From the NCBI RefSeq assembly GCF_026183695.1, contig NZ_JAPFRD010000010.1, forward strand, positions 234,072-298,071: DNA of 64,000 nucleotides. Reading direction: 5' to 3'. The DNA is from Alteromonas aquimaris. Its GTDB lineage: Bacteria; Pseudomonadota; Gammaproteobacteria; Enterobacterales; Alteromonadaceae. Positions 28,131 to 37,670 of the stretch are shown here, piece by piece. The notes beneath the pieces were generated by a model, which was given only the letters and a program-made list of their open reading frames with translations, was not told where the DNA came from and did no database searches. Each line of letters starts with the position of its first letter. The first letter of the stretch is position 1. Both the position numbers and the translations under genes were made by a program.

Positions 28131-29233
28131 TCTTTCTCCAAATTTGCTATATGCTTATTAGAAATAATTGGCCCAGTTTTTTTCTCAAATTCCTGAGCAA
28201 ATTCTTCATTGTCTTGCTTGGCTATAAAATTCAACAAGCAGCTACTGTAATTTGAGCGCGCTTTGACTAGTTTTGTACCATCATCCTTTCTTACCAAAAT
28301 GGTGTCACCTACCGAAAACTCACCTTTGACGTCAATAATTTCACTGCTGGTCAACTGTTCGGCTTCACTTTCAAGCGAGGCGGCAAAATCACTTTCAACG
28401 ATAACTTCACCTTGTGCATTAGACGTATGACGCATCCAATGAATATTTTCTTTCATAGGCTTATCGTGTGCCTGAAAATGGGTACCAGGGTTCTTCCCAT
28501 CCAGTAACAGATTAAAGGTTGTTTCGGTAAAGCCATTGACGATAAAGGTATCAATTCCATGCGAAACAGCTTTTTCTGCTGCCTCGATTTTAGTCCGCAT
28601 GCCGCCAGTGCCTACACCACCTGCAACTGCGCCACCGGCCATGTCATAAATACTTTGGTCAATGTTGTCCACCCAGGATAATAGTTTTGCATCATCGTGT
28701 TCATTTGGATTTTTGTCATACAATCCATCTACATCAGAACAAATAATAAGCGCATCAGCATCGGCGGCAGCAGCAACCATCGCCGATAAATTATCATTAT
28801 CGCCAACCTTAAGTTTATCCGTGGTAACCGTGTCATTTTCATTGATTATGGGCAGTATCTCATGCTCCAACAAACTGAAAATAGTCTCACGAATACTGAT
28901 ATAACGCTCTCTGTCGCGCAGGTCAGCATGGGTTAACAAAATTTGCGCGGAAGGAAAGTCAAATAATCTATCCCATGTAGCAATCATTTCTGTTTGCCCC
29001 GCTGCTGCCATCGCTTTTTTAACTGCGATTTCAGATTTCTCATGGTCGCTGAACTGATGTGCACCGGCTGCCACTGAACCAGATGACACCAGCACCACCT
29101 GTGTGCCCATCGCTCGGCATTTAACGATAAACTGGGCGATACTCAATAAATAGTGGCTGCTACAGCCAATCTTGTTGGGAGAGATCAGTGCGCTCCCTAC
29201 TTTGACTACCACACGTTTCCAATTATAACTCAT
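28127..29233 (-). CDS. proB: Glutamate 5-kinase
   Basis: It encodes 368 aa from ATG 29233; an in-frame GTG three codons upstream (29242) is less likely because AAGGTGAG sits well placed for the ATG. First, feedback-regulated step of proline synthesis. Amino-acid kinase domain (VVVKVGSALIS, VSSGSVAAGAHQF, NENDTVTTDKLKVGDNDNLSAMVA) with a C-terminal PUA domain from about residue 275. Coupled to proA by a 4-base overlap; putP lies immediately upstream, grouping proline import and synthesis. Confidence 0.97.
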   Translation of the reverse strand: MSYNWKRVVVKVGSALISPNKIGCSSHYLLSIAQFIVKCRAMGTQVVLVSSGSVAAGAHQFSDHEKSEIAVKKAMAAAGQTEMIATWDRLFDFPSAQILLTHADLRDRERYISIRETIFSLLEHEILPIINENDTVTTDKLKVGDNDNLSAMVAAAADADALIICSDVDGLYDKNPNEHDDAKLLSWVDNIDQSIYDMAGGAVAGGVGTGGMRTKIEAAEKAVSHGIDTFIVNGFTETTFNLLLDGKNPGTHFQAHDKPMKENIHWMRHTSNAQGEVIVESDFAASLESEAEQLTSSEIIDVKGEFSVGDTILVRKDDGTKLVKARSNYSSCLLNFIAKQDNEEFAQEFEKKTGPIISNKHIANLEKE

Positions 29234-29253
29234 GTATCTCACTCACCTTACGT

Positions 29254-30753
29254 TTAACTTTTTTGATCTGCCATTTCCTGAGTAGCCTCTGAAAACATCT
29301 GTATAGTTTTAGGGCCAGGCTCTGTATCGAGTTTTGACACTCCCCACAGCGTAAGCGAACTTACAAGAAACCCAGGAACGATTTCGTACATCACACTGCT
29401 TAACGTTTGCCCGTCTGGTAATAGCGGCACATAAATCCAAACCAGAACGGTGGCCGCACCGGAAGTGATGCCCGCTAACGCAGCTTTGTGCGTCAGGTCC
29501 TTTTTATACAGGCAAAACAGTACTAACGGACCAAAAGCTGCACCGAACCCTGCCCACGCATTGCTGACTAACGACAAGATGCTATTCGATTGATCCATGG
29601 CCAACATTAACGCTGCAATTGCCACGCCAGCCACACCGAACCGCCCCATGGTCACGGTTGCCTTCGCACTGGCTTGTTTGGTGGATACCACGTTCAAAAT
29701 ATCTTCCGTCAACGAACTTGCTGACACTAATAGTTGCGATGAAATCGTGCTCATAATCGCTGCTAAAATTGCGGCCATTAAGAAGCCACTAATTAACGGA
29801 TGAAACAATATTTGCGAAAAAATAATAAATATCGTTTCTGGGTCAGCCACATCTAAATTAAATTGATTAGCATAGGCAATACCAACGAACCCGGTTGCTA
29901 ACGCGCCAATAATAGTAACGAGCATCCACGACATGCCAATGTTCCGTGCAGTAGAAACCGCGCCAACGGAGCGAATCGCCATGAAACGAACGATGATGTG
30001 AGGCTGTCCGAAATAGCCAAGGCCCCAGGCCACACTGGAAACTAACCCCACTAACGTTAGCGACTGCCACGTCTCACTTAAATTTGGTATTGATTCAAAT
30101 GCCGCGGCATTTAGTTGTTCGACACTGTCGAACTGAGTAAAAGCCACCACAGGAACTAACACCAGGGCCACAAACATAATGCAACCTTGGACAAAGTCGG
30201 TGAGACTCACCGCAAGAAATCCACCTAACAAAGTATAGGACACCACAACACCAAGTGTGATCAAAAGTCCTAACTGATAATCCAATGCAAAGGCACTTTC
30301 AAACAACTTGCCCCCAGCGACAAGGCCAGCTGAAGTGTAGAGCGTAAAAAAGAGCACAATAATTACTGCTGAAACGATTCGAACACTTGCATTTGCTTGA
30401 CCAAATCGCTTGGCAAAAAATTCAGGAACTGTAAGCGAGTCGTCGGCGACCTCCGTATACACACGAAGCTTCGGTGCGACGAGCAAATAGTTCACCAGGG
30501 CGCCTGCCACCAAGCCAATGGCGATAAACATAGCGTCAAACCCGGCCACAAACATAGCGCCAGGGAGACCCATTAACATCCAACCACTCATGTCCGATGC
30601 ACCAGCGGATAGTGCGGTGACCTGAGGGCTGACCTTACGTCCCCCGAGAATATAACCGGAAATATCGCTTGTTGACTGTCGATATGCGAATAAGCCAATA
30701 CCCAGCATCGCAACAAAATACAATGCCAGTGAAATGTAGCTCTCTGCTTGCAT
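29254..30753 (-). CDS. putP: Sodium/proline symporter
   Basis: It encodes 499 aa with about 13 membrane helices. Sodium:solute symporter family with the PutP-type start (YISLALYFVAMLGIGLFAYRQST), GWMLMGLPGAMF and the sodium-site segment LLVSASSLTEDIL. It imports proline for use as nutrient or osmoprotectant. Only about 20 bases separate it from proB in the same direction, so it may be co-transcribed with proBA; proline acquisition and synthesis would then respond together. Confidence 0.94.
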   Translation of the reverse strand: MQAESYISLALYFVAMLGIGLFAYRQSTSDISGYILGGRKVSPQVTALSAGASDMSGWMLMGLPGAMFVAGFDAMFIAIGLVAGALVNYLLVAPKLRVYTEVADDSLTVPEFFAKRFGQANASVRIVSAVIIVLFFTLYTSAGLVAGGKLFESAFALDYQLGLLITLGVVVSYTLLGGFLAVSLTDFVQGCIMFVALVLVPVVAFTQFDSVEQLNAAAFESIPNLSETWQSLTLVGLVSSVAWGLGYFGQPHIIVRFMAIRSVGAVSTARNIGMSWMLVTIIGALATGFVGIAYANQFNLDVADPETIFIIFSQILFHPLISGFLMAAILAAIMSTISSQLLVSASSLTEDILNVVSTKQASAKATVTMGRFGVAGVAIAALMLAMDQSNSILSLVSNAWAGFGAAFGPLVLFCLYKKDLTHKAALAGITSGAATVLVWIYVPLLPDGQTLSSVMYEIVPGFLVSSLTLWGVSKLDTEPGPKTIQMFSEATQEMADQKS

Positions 30754-31087
30754 AAAAGAAAAATTACCTCAGTTACTAAAATATAAGATGTTCAAAGCAG
30801 TTTTACATCGAACACCATTAATTCGAACACTAATTATATTCATATCTTACGTTAGAATGCAACTGAGGGAGTTTATCAACTAGTACTTATCTTACTTAGA
30901 TATGTAATCCCTTGCCTGTCATATCAAGGATTACTCGATTACAGAGACCTAGTTATATAACTAATATTTTCAATCACTTACTTTTACAGAACGCCAAAAG
31001 TGAGAAGTGGCGAGAAGCTTGAAACAGCACGTAGGAAATTATCTAACGTATAAAAATAATGACTATAAGGCAAAATACCCTCCCGAT
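30754..31087. other. Intergenic region upstream of putP, nothing recognised
   Basis: This is 334 bp of AT-rich sequence between the putP start and the 3' end of the topoisomerase gene. It presumably holds the putP promoter, but I could not single out a convincing -35/-10 pair or a hairpin. Confidence 0.4.
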
Positions 31088-32104
31088 TCATTGAATTGCA
31101 ATAATTTGACTAAGAAGCCTTTCAGTCGCGGAAACTGCGTTATCATGCAGAATATTTTCAGGTGCATATTCAGCTACTCTGCGAATAATAGTTTCTCTCT
31201 CAGAACGGCTTTCAACCACTTCATATAGTTTCGGGTGAAGGTAATATTGTTGGCAGACTGCAGGTGTATTTCCCAGCATCGAAGCCACGTGCTTGGTAAG
31301 TGTTGTGGACCATTTTCGACGTGGACTTTGGCTGACCATTTCTTTTATCGAAGGTAAACTGAACAATCCAAAGCGACAAGCGGCCCAGGTTCTGAAATCT
31401 TTACAAGAGTAGTCATTGCCCAAATGCGTATGGATAAAATGATTCACATCATCGCTATCCACATCATGCCAACGCCCCTCATCATCCATAAATCTGAACA
31501 ACGCATACCCTCTTTGCTCGGCACTTTGCGAGACCAAATCAGCTAGTTGAGGGTTTTCTATTTCAACGTTCCTATCTTTATTATGCTTTCCAATAAAATT
31601 TAACCTTACCGCCCCACCATCTGTATAAACATGTTTACGTCTGAGAGTGGTGATACCATAGGTATTGTTCTGCTCTGTATATTGTCGATTACCCGCCCTC
31701 AGCCCTGTATGATCTAGTAATAACGTCACTAAGGATAAGGTTTTATCCATTGTCCATTGTTGTTCATGAACATGACTCCAACAATACTTTCTGAATTCAG
31801 GCAAACCACTACCAAAATCGCTCAGCTTCGCAAATTTTTCCTGCTGACGAGCTTTATGCCAATTTTCATGGTAAAGATATTGCTTGCGCCCTTTGGTATC
31901 ATATCCCACAGCTTGCAAATGCTGTGTAGGCGAACGACTTATCTGAACATTTTTCCAAATAGGTGGAATGACAAGCCCGTCAATGCGTTTCAACAGTTTT
32001 TTATCGGTAACTTTTTTCCCAGATTCGTAAAAATATTCGAACCCTTTTCCACGGCGTTTCCTAAGAATGTCTAAAGAAACTGATTCCATATTAATGCGAC
32101 CCAT
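31088..32104 (-). CDS. DNA topoisomerase IB (poxvirus/eukaryote type)
   Basis: It encodes 338 aa from ATG 32104; an upstream GTG at 32125 is the alternative. Bacterial TopIB family: N-terminal domain (LRKRRGKGFEYFYESGKKVTD, VIPPIWKNVQIS) and catalytic domain with LLDHTGLRAGNRQY, TTLRRKHV, the FIGKHNKDR segment, KDFRTWAA and the catalytic tyrosine in QQYYLHP (second Tyr, about residue 287). The Arg/Lys/Arg/Tyr set appears complete, so it should relax both positive and negative supercoils without ATP. Many bacteria lack this gene. It stands alone on the minus strand in the accessory, stress-related stretch. Confidence 0.92.
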   Translation of the reverse strand: MGRINMESVSLDILRKRRGKGFEYFYESGKKVTDKKLLKRIDGLVIPPIWKNVQISRSPTQHLQAVGYDTKGRKQYLYHENWHKARQQEKFAKLSDFGSGLPEFRKYCWSHVHEQQWTMDKTLSLVTLLLDHTGLRAGNRQYTEQNNTYGITTLRRKHVYTDGGAVRLNFIGKHNKDRNVEIENPQLADLVSQSAEQRGYALFRFMDDEGRWHDVDSDDVNHFIHTHLGNDYSCKDFRTWAACRFGLFSLPSIKEMVSQSPRRKWSTTLTKHVASMLGNTPAVCQQYYLHPKLYEVVESRSERETIIRRVAEYAPENILHDNAVSATERLLSQIIAIQ

Positions 32105-32461
32105 GTCATTCCCCGTCAAATTCACTACTTCTTACTGCCCTGATACACTATCCGTTTACAAATTTTTGGCCATTCCCCCCTTATTTTTGTCCTTGCCTAT
32201 GACAGAAAATGAGAAATTATTGCAGGCCATCTCGAAATTTATTCCTGCTATGCCTCATTCTTGCAGGTCAAGACCGGGTGTTTAAAATAAAATCTTTTAA
32301 CTTTTAGGCGGTTATCTGTTTAAGGTTTGAACAGGTACGATGTTTGAAGGATATAAACAGTTAATAAGCTAAAGTTGACTAACAGATGCCCCTTTGTTCA
32401 TTCTATTCATGTGAAGGCTGCAAAATAATTAGCAACTTGCGTTAAGAGAAAAGGAGGATGC
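32105..32461. other. Intergenic region between topoisomerase IB and the YflT-like gene
   Basis: A divergent promoter region of about 350 bp. An AAAGGAGGATGC ribosome site lies at its right end before the ATG at 32462. No repeats or RNA genes seen. Confidence 0.4.
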
Positions 32462-33019
32462 ATGAGTCATAAGGCAGAACATCACGATACGCTCAAGGAA
32501 ACGTTAGTTGATTCCAATCACCTACAGATCGCTGCCATTTACGATACCGCTGAAGATGCCCGACTGTCAGCCGAAGAATTGAATCACGACACCGGCATTG
32601 ATCGGAATCAAATTGTGGTGATAGACCCCAATGATGCTCATTATAGTGAGAAGCTGGAAGGTTCCAGCCGGACAATTGGCAAGTCAATGTGGAACTCTCA
32701 CTTATTACTTGGCGGCATTGGATTATTGGCTGGCTTGATCGCCGCATCTTTACTGGTTAACTTCGGACCGGCCCTTACCCAACAGAACCCATTTTTCACT
32801 TATATTGCCTTGATTAGCCCCGGGCTCTTTATCGGTTTGTTTGCAGCGGGTTTATTTAGTTTACGGCCAGATCGTACTGAAATCATCGATACCGTTAGGC
32901 ACGCGATAAAAACGCGTCATTATGCCTTAGTTATAAACCTGAAAAAAAATCAATCCGCAGCCAAGGTGACACAAGTTCTAAGACGCAAGAGTTCACAAGT
33001 GGTCGAAGCTATCCACTAA
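32462..33019 (+). CDS. YflT-like (general stress 17M-type) two-helix membrane protein
   Basis: It encodes 185 aa with a near-perfect ribosome site (AGGAGG). Residues 20-65 (LQIAAIYDTAEDARLSAEELNHDTGIDRNQIVVIDPND) resemble the N-terminal ferredoxin-like part of the general-stress YflT family. Two hydrophobic helices (about 82-103 and 112-132) follow, then a C-terminal part (RTEIIDTVRHAIKTRHYALVINLKK) that completes an alpha/beta fold. Similar proteins are often annotated as stress-related membrane proteins; no reaction is known. Convergent with the SDR gene. Confidence 0.6.
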   Translation: MSHKAEHHDTLKETLVDSNHLQIAAIYDTAEDARLSAEELNHDTGIDRNQIVVIDPNDAHYSEKLEGSSRTIGKSMWNSHLLLGGIGLLAGLIAASLLVNFGPALTQQNPFFTYIALISPGLFIGLFAAGLFSLRPDRTEIIDTVRHAIKTRHYALVINLKKNQSAAKVTQVLRRKSSQVVEAIH

Positions 33020-33059
33020 CCCCACAGGGTGAAGGAAATACGTGTTATAAGCGTGCTTT

Positions 33060-33749
33060 TCACCACTCGATTGGCTTTTTATCTCGGAAAAATCCACCAT
33101 TGGGGCCATCCTGCTCCAGCGAACCTAGCCACAGAGCGGTTTCCGCTCCCTGTTGCGGTGAGCGAGGTGCATCTTTCCCGCCCATGCGCGTGTGCACCCA
33201 TCCTGGACACATGGCGTTTATTTTAACATTACGGTTTTCTGGTACGATATTAGACAAGTTTTTAGTCAGTGCGTTTAACCCCGCTTTACTGACTGCATAC
33301 GCCAAAGGCCCTTCCATCCCTTCTGTGAATGCTCCCCACCCTGACGATATATTAACGATACGACCGTAGTTTCGCTCCAACATCCCTGGCAGTAGCAACT
33401 GACATAATAAAAAAGGCCCTTTAACATGAACCTGTAGAGACTTTTCAAAGTCTGCTTCTGCCAATTCTTCAAAAGATGAATCAATGAGAATGCCAGCGTT
33501 GTTAACGAGAATATCAATATCCCCATAGACTGCTTCAGCCCGCACAATACACTCTTTAATGGTACCTGGATTGGTCAGATCGATTTCGAGCACTTGAACA
33601 TCATTGCCAGGAATTTCATTTCGTGCAGACTCTCCCTCCGACTCATCTCGCACTCCCATTAACACTTTACATCCCCTGGCAGCAAAACCTTTGGCTATTT
33701 CCAGCCCTATTCCGCGATTAGCACCAGTCACTAAGACAGTTGAAGTCAT
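33060..33749 (-). CDS. Short-chain dehydrogenase/reductase
   Basis: It encodes 229 aa with a full classical SDR motif set: TGANRGIG (residues 8-15), NNAG, S in NISSGWG, YAVSK and CPGWVHTRMGG. The substrate is unknown, probably a small carbonyl or sugar derivative. The gene overlaps the upstream DUF2878 gene by 4 bases and is therefore translated with it. No relation to the other two SDR genes in the window beyond family membership. Confidence 0.88.
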   Translation of the reverse strand: MTSTVLVTGANRGIGLEIAKGFAARGCKVLMGVRDESEGESARNEIPGNDVQVLEIDLTNPGTIKECIVRAEAVYGDIDILVNNAGILIDSSFEELAEADFEKSLQVHVKGPFLLCQLLLPGMLERNYGRIVNISSGWGAFTEGMEGPLAYAVSKAGLNALTKNLSNIVPENRNVKINAMCPGWVHTRMGGKDAPRSPQQGAETALWLGSLEQDGPNGGFFRDKKPIEW

Positions 33750-34306
33750 ATTGATTCCTTCGATTTTACCTTACTAAGGATTTGGTTTAAGAAGTTCACC
33801 AGCTCAATAAGCACTGGTAGCAAAAAAGCCCAGATTATTCCTAAAATCACAAATGTAGTCAGTGGGGAATAAGAAAATTGCACCGCATCAAAATGGTGTC
33901 CGGCGAAATAGCTAACCGGACCGGCTATCGCACCTACCCCCATTTGAATAACGCGACTTTTAAGCCATATAGACAAACTGTGGTAAATGGAAAGCGCAAA
34001 TGCAGCCCATAGCACGACTAACCAAAGGGGAATTAAACCCACTGAATATTGCTGGGAAAAAACAAAAACATTTGTCACAGCGAGAATGTTGTCAATTACG
34101 CAACCGACTAATACTCCCAACACCATCACAACGGTATCGGTTTTTTTAGTTTTGGTGATAAGAAAATGCAGAAAGAAGAGGGCCAAGATCCAATAGATAA
34201 ACCTCATTTGATAAACCACTGCTAAAAACCATACAACTTGAAACCACGCTACGTTAAATAGTAAAAAGTGTCGGCTTTGTGGTGTATGTAACATTTCCCA
34301 GCCCAT
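33746..34306 (-). CDS. DUF2878 integral membrane protein
   Basis: It encodes 186 aa with about five to six membrane helices. The pattern matches DUF2878: FLLFNVAWFQVVWFLAV, GVLVGCVIDNILAVTNVF, PLWLVVLWAAFALSIYHSL and GAIAGPVSYFAGHHF. In other bacteria DUF2878 often occurs with cyclopropane-fatty-acid or lipid-modification genes; here it is coupled to an SDR. Function unknown. Divergent from the phosphatase-kinase gene. Confidence 0.8.
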   Translation of the reverse strand: MGWEMLHTPQSRHFLLFNVAWFQVVWFLAVVYQMRFIYWILALFFLHFLITKTKKTDTVVMVLGVLVGCVIDNILAVTNVFVFSQQYSVGLIPLWLVVLWAAFALSIYHSLSIWLKSRVIQMGVGAIAGPVSYFAGHHFDAVQFSYSPLTTFVILGIIWAFLLPVLIELVNFLNQILSKVKSKESI

Positions 34307-34426
34307 TTTTCTGCCAATAGAATTCTGACGAATCTAAATTTATCTACATCATCTTGCTACGAAACTGAACTAACATGGTTCAATTCACAGTAGTAATAAG
34401 GGCATGGAAAGAAAGGAGAAATATAC

Positions 34427-36055
34427 GTGAAGATGGTGAAGTACTATCTTATAGGTGCTCTAGTCGCTGCTTTGTTCGCCTGGTTTTCGCCGTGGCTAAT
34501 TCTAAGTATTGTATTTTGGTGGATTGCACTTTCCCTCACCGTCGTCAGTAGCGCCTATATTTTTGGGTATCCTTCCTTATTTCGTAAAAGGAATGATGGC
34601 AGTATTCCTTTTTATGTCAGATGGATGTTCATTCCCTTCTTACTAGGTACGGATGCCTACAATAGCTGGGCACGTAAACATGATAAAGTCCCCCCGATTC
34701 AGCAAATCGATGACCACCTGTTTCTGGCTTGCAGGTTATTTAACAAAGACATAGAAACACTTAACCAACTGGGTATTACCGCCATTTTAGACGTCACTGC
34801 TGAGTTCGATGGTCTGGATTGGACGGCACACCAGGCAGATTGTGACTATTTGAATATTCCTGTTTTAGATCATACCAGTCCAACACTTGAGCAATTAAAC
34901 ACCGCAATAAACTGGCTCGATCAACATATTAGCGAGGGAAATAAAGTCGTCGTTCACTGTGCGCTGGGTCGTGGCCGCTCGGTGTTAACCTTAGCAGCCT
35001 ATTTGTTAACGAGAGATGACAGCTTATCCGTGATGGATGCAATGAATAAGATACAGTCGGTTCGCAGCACCGCACGTTTAAATAAAAGACAGTTAAAGTC
35101 GTTGACTCAGATCAAGCAAGGTGGTCGGCTAAAATTGCTTAATTCGCTTATCCTTGTAGCCAATCCGGTGGCTGGCGGAGGTAAATGGGAAAGAGAAAAA
35201 GAAAACATCTTAGCTCAGCTAAATCCACATTTTCGCGTCAGTGTTTTTGAAACCAAAGAAGATTTATCTGCTACCACATTAACCAAAAAGGCTATCCAAA
35301 AGGGCGCAGATATTGTCGTTGCTTGTGGCGGCGATGGGACGATTTCTGAGGTGGCAAGGCAGTGCCTTGAAACAAACACGATCCTTGGAGTAATTCCTTT
35401 AGGAACAGCGAATGCTCTCAGTCAGGTATTGCACGGCGTATTTCAGCAAATCGACCCGTTCGATACGGCATGTCAAACCATCATCGAAGGCAAAGTTACC
35501 AAAATTGATACAGCATTATGCAATGACAAGCTGATGCTTTTAGCCGCAGCCGTTGGTTTTGAAGAGAAAATGATAGCCACCGCAGACCGTTCACAGAAAA
35601 ACGAAGGCGGACAGATGGCTTATCTTAAAGGTCTATGGGATGCCATAGGCAAAAACGAAACCCTTCATCTAGAAGTGAAATTTGACCATGAACCAGTAGA
35701 GTCTCTGGACACTCCCAGCTTAGTGGTTGCGAATGCAGCTCCTATCACTACCGCCCTAGCGCAAGGGGGCGATGAGCCTGATTTAACCGATGGTAAATTA
35801 GATATTACCTGGCTCACTCCACAGGAAAACTCTGATCAGCAGCTATTATCCTTAGCCGAACTGGTATTCAGTGATGCAGAAACAAAAAAGGATTCCCCCA
35901 GAGTGAATCATAAACAAGCATCTGAAGTTGAGATATCGTTTGCGCGGGAACGTGAGTACGCATTGGATGGAGAAATTTTTAAGGCAGAAAAAATCCATAT
36001 TAAAATTCTGCCGAAAAGCTTAAAGATCTTAAGCGATGGGCAATTGAACTCGTAA
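34427..36055 (+). CDS. Fusion: membrane domain + dual-specificity phosphatase + diacylglycerol-kinase-type domain
   Basis: It encodes 542 aa; the GTG start at 34427 is supported by AAGGAG 8 bases upstream. Residues 5-45 form two membrane helices. Residues 85-230 form a dual-specificity phosphatase with the signature HCALGRGRS (Cys178, Arg184). Residues 238-535 form a lipid-kinase domain with LVANPVAGGGK, GGDGT (301-305) and PLGTANALSQVL, and the family's C-terminal YALDGE. Plausible role: membrane-associated dephosphorylation and phosphorylation of a lipid such as a phosphatidate, diacylglycerol or inositol-type lipid. Motifs of both enzymes are intact. Not linked in sequence to known lipid operons. 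Confidence 0.88.
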   Translation: MKMVKYYLIGALVAALFAWFSPWLILSIVFWWIALSLTVVSSAYIFGYPSLFRKRNDGSIPFYVRWMFIPFLLGTDAYNSWARKHDKVPPIQQIDDHLFLACRLFNKDIETLNQLGITAILDVTAEFDGLDWTAHQADCDYLNIPVLDHTSPTLEQLNTAINWLDQHISEGNKVVVHCALGRGRSVLTLAAYLLTRDDSLSVMDAMNKIQSVRSTARLNKRQLKSLTQIKQGGRLKLLNSLILVANPVAGGGKWEREKENILAQLNPHFRVSVFETKEDLSATTLTKKAIQKGADIVVACGGDGTISEVARQCLETNTILGVIPLGTANALSQVLHGVFQQIDPFDTACQTIIEGKVTKIDTALCNDKLMLLAAAVGFEEKMIATADRSQKNEGGQMAYLKGLWDAIGKNETLHLEVKFDHEPVESLDTPSLVVANAAPITTALAQGGDEPDLTDGKLDITWLTPQENSDQQLLSLAELVFSDAETKKDSPRVNHKQASEVEISFAREREYALDGEIFKAEKIHIKILPKSLKILSDGQLNS

Positions 36056-36143
36056 ATATTGAGTGGTAGTACACTGCATTGGGGGGACACCGTACGCCAA
36101 ATGGCTGTCCCGTTGGTTAACTTCATGCTAAAGGAACGTTGGT

Positions 36144-37484
36144 ATGGCGTACACATCAAATTTGGATGAATTTAAAGCGTGGATTACCCAACGCTATCCA
36201 GAGCAGAAAGAATATTTACAAGCCACTTTCGATATAGCGAAAGATGTTATTCCCGTATGTAACGCAAATGAAAAATACAAACAATGGGAAGTATTTAAGC
36301 GCCTATGTGAGCCAGAACGCATCATTTACTTTAGCGTTTCATGGCTGAATGATAACCACGAAATTGAAATCAATAAGGGGTGGCGTGTTCAGCACAATGG
36401 CTTAATTGGCCCATATAAAGGTGGCCTACGGTTTCACCCCACCGTAAATGAGTCGGTGTTAAAGTTTCTGGCCTTTGAACAGTCATTCAAGAATGCGTTG
36501 ACAGGCCTACCTATTGGCGGTGCCAAGGGCGGGTCGGACTTCAATCCGAAAGGGCGAAGTGACTATGAAGTCATGCGATTTTGCCAGGCCTTTATGCAAG
36601 AGCTACAGAGACACATTGGCCCTTACACTGATGTTCCCGCGGGTGATATCAACGTGGGAAGTCGCGAAATAGGATATTTATACGGCGAATATCGGAAAAT
36701 AAATAACCGCTTTGGCGGCGCCATCACGGGTAAAGATATTGAATTCGGTGGTAGCTATGTGCGTACTGAAGCGACAGGTTTCGGCTTGGTTTACTTTCTT
36801 GACGATGTGTTAAAACAGGCTGGGACAAGTATAGAAGGTAAGCGTATAGCTGTATCTGGAGCCGGCAACGTCGCATTACATACTGCATTAAAAGCGACTC
36901 AGCATGGTGCAAAGGTGATTTCCTTATCCAATAGTCGCGGCACGTTATTTTACGAAAAAGGCTTTAGCGAAGAGGATTTAAAATGGGTCATCGATCACAA
37001 AGGAAAACCTGACAACATTTTGCTATCCCTCAATAAAAAAATAAAAGGCGCTTGGGAGGCAAACGCGACGCCATGGAGTGCCGAAGTCGATATCGCTCTG
37101 CCCTGTGCGACGCAAAATGAGTTAATTGGAAAAGATGCGAAATTATTGATAAAAAATGGCTGTAAATTTGTTCTCGAAGGGGCCAATATGCCTTGTAACG
37201 AAGCTGCGCAGAAAGCATTTACGGAATCCAAAATAGTGTTTGTTCCGGGAAAGGCGTCAAATGCGGGTGGAGTGGCGCTCTCTGGCCTTGAAATGGCACA
37301 AAACGCTACGTTTCATAAAGCGACGTATGAGGCGATGAATTCAGCTCTACAAGAAATTATGGCGAACATTCATCAGCAGTGTGTGAAAGAAGGTGACGAA
37401 GGGGACTTCATCAATTATGCAAAAGGCGCAAACATTGCTGCATTTAGACGGCTGGCCGATGCCATGGTAGCCCAGGGAATATAA
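36144..37484 (+). CDS. gdhA: NADP-type glutamate dehydrogenase
   Basis: It encodes 446 aa, the length of hexameric NADPH-specific enzymes. It forms glutamate from 2-oxoglutarate and ammonia. Key residues are visible: GPYKGGLRF (Lys92), GGAKGGSDF (catalytic Lys128), PAGDINVGSREIGYLYGEY, and the cofactor motif GAGNVA (about 240). AAAGGAACG precedes the ATG as ribosome site. Glutamate is the proline precursor and an osmolyte, which fits the proBA/putP genes nearby, but they are not in one operon. Confidence 0.96.
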   Translation: MAYTSNLDEFKAWITQRYPEQKEYLQATFDIAKDVIPVCNANEKYKQWEVFKRLCEPERIIYFSVSWLNDNHEIEINKGWRVQHNGLIGPYKGGLRFHPTVNESVLKFLAFEQSFKNALTGLPIGGAKGGSDFNPKGRSDYEVMRFCQAFMQELQRHIGPYTDVPAGDINVGSREIGYLYGEYRKINNRFGGAITGKDIEFGGSYVRTEATGFGLVYFLDDVLKQAGTSIEGKRIAVSGAGNVALHTALKATQHGAKVISLSNSRGTLFYEKGFSEEDLKWVIDHKGKPDNILLSLNKKIKGAWEANATPWSAEVDIALPCATQNELIGKDAKLLIKNGCKFVLEGANMPCNEAAQKAFTESKIVFVPGKASNAGGVALSGLEMAQNATFHKATYEAMNSALQEIMANIHQQCVKEGDEGDFINYAKGANIAAFRRLADAMVAQGI

Positions 37485-37670
37485 GTAAATTATTCGCAAG
37501 TGCAAGAAAAATATGCCATAACCTGTGTAAAAAAAGCGCACAAGTTGACTTGCAATCTGTTCCCGTTCAAATAGCTTTCTTTTTTGCTATGTATAACATG
37601 GACTTAGAGAGTTTAGTTTTCTGGAATGAATATCGCATCAGATAAAGTAAGTTGGATGAGGAGATATTCC

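Noticed and set aside
32067..32285. 72-codon plus-strand ORF overlapping the topoisomerase IB start
   Set aside because: Antisense to the real gene start, no homology and no ribosome site.
36068..36110. Hairpin between the phosphatase-kinase gene and gdhA
   Set aside because: GGGGACA...TGTCCC arms are separated by a long imperfect loop without a T run; support too weak.
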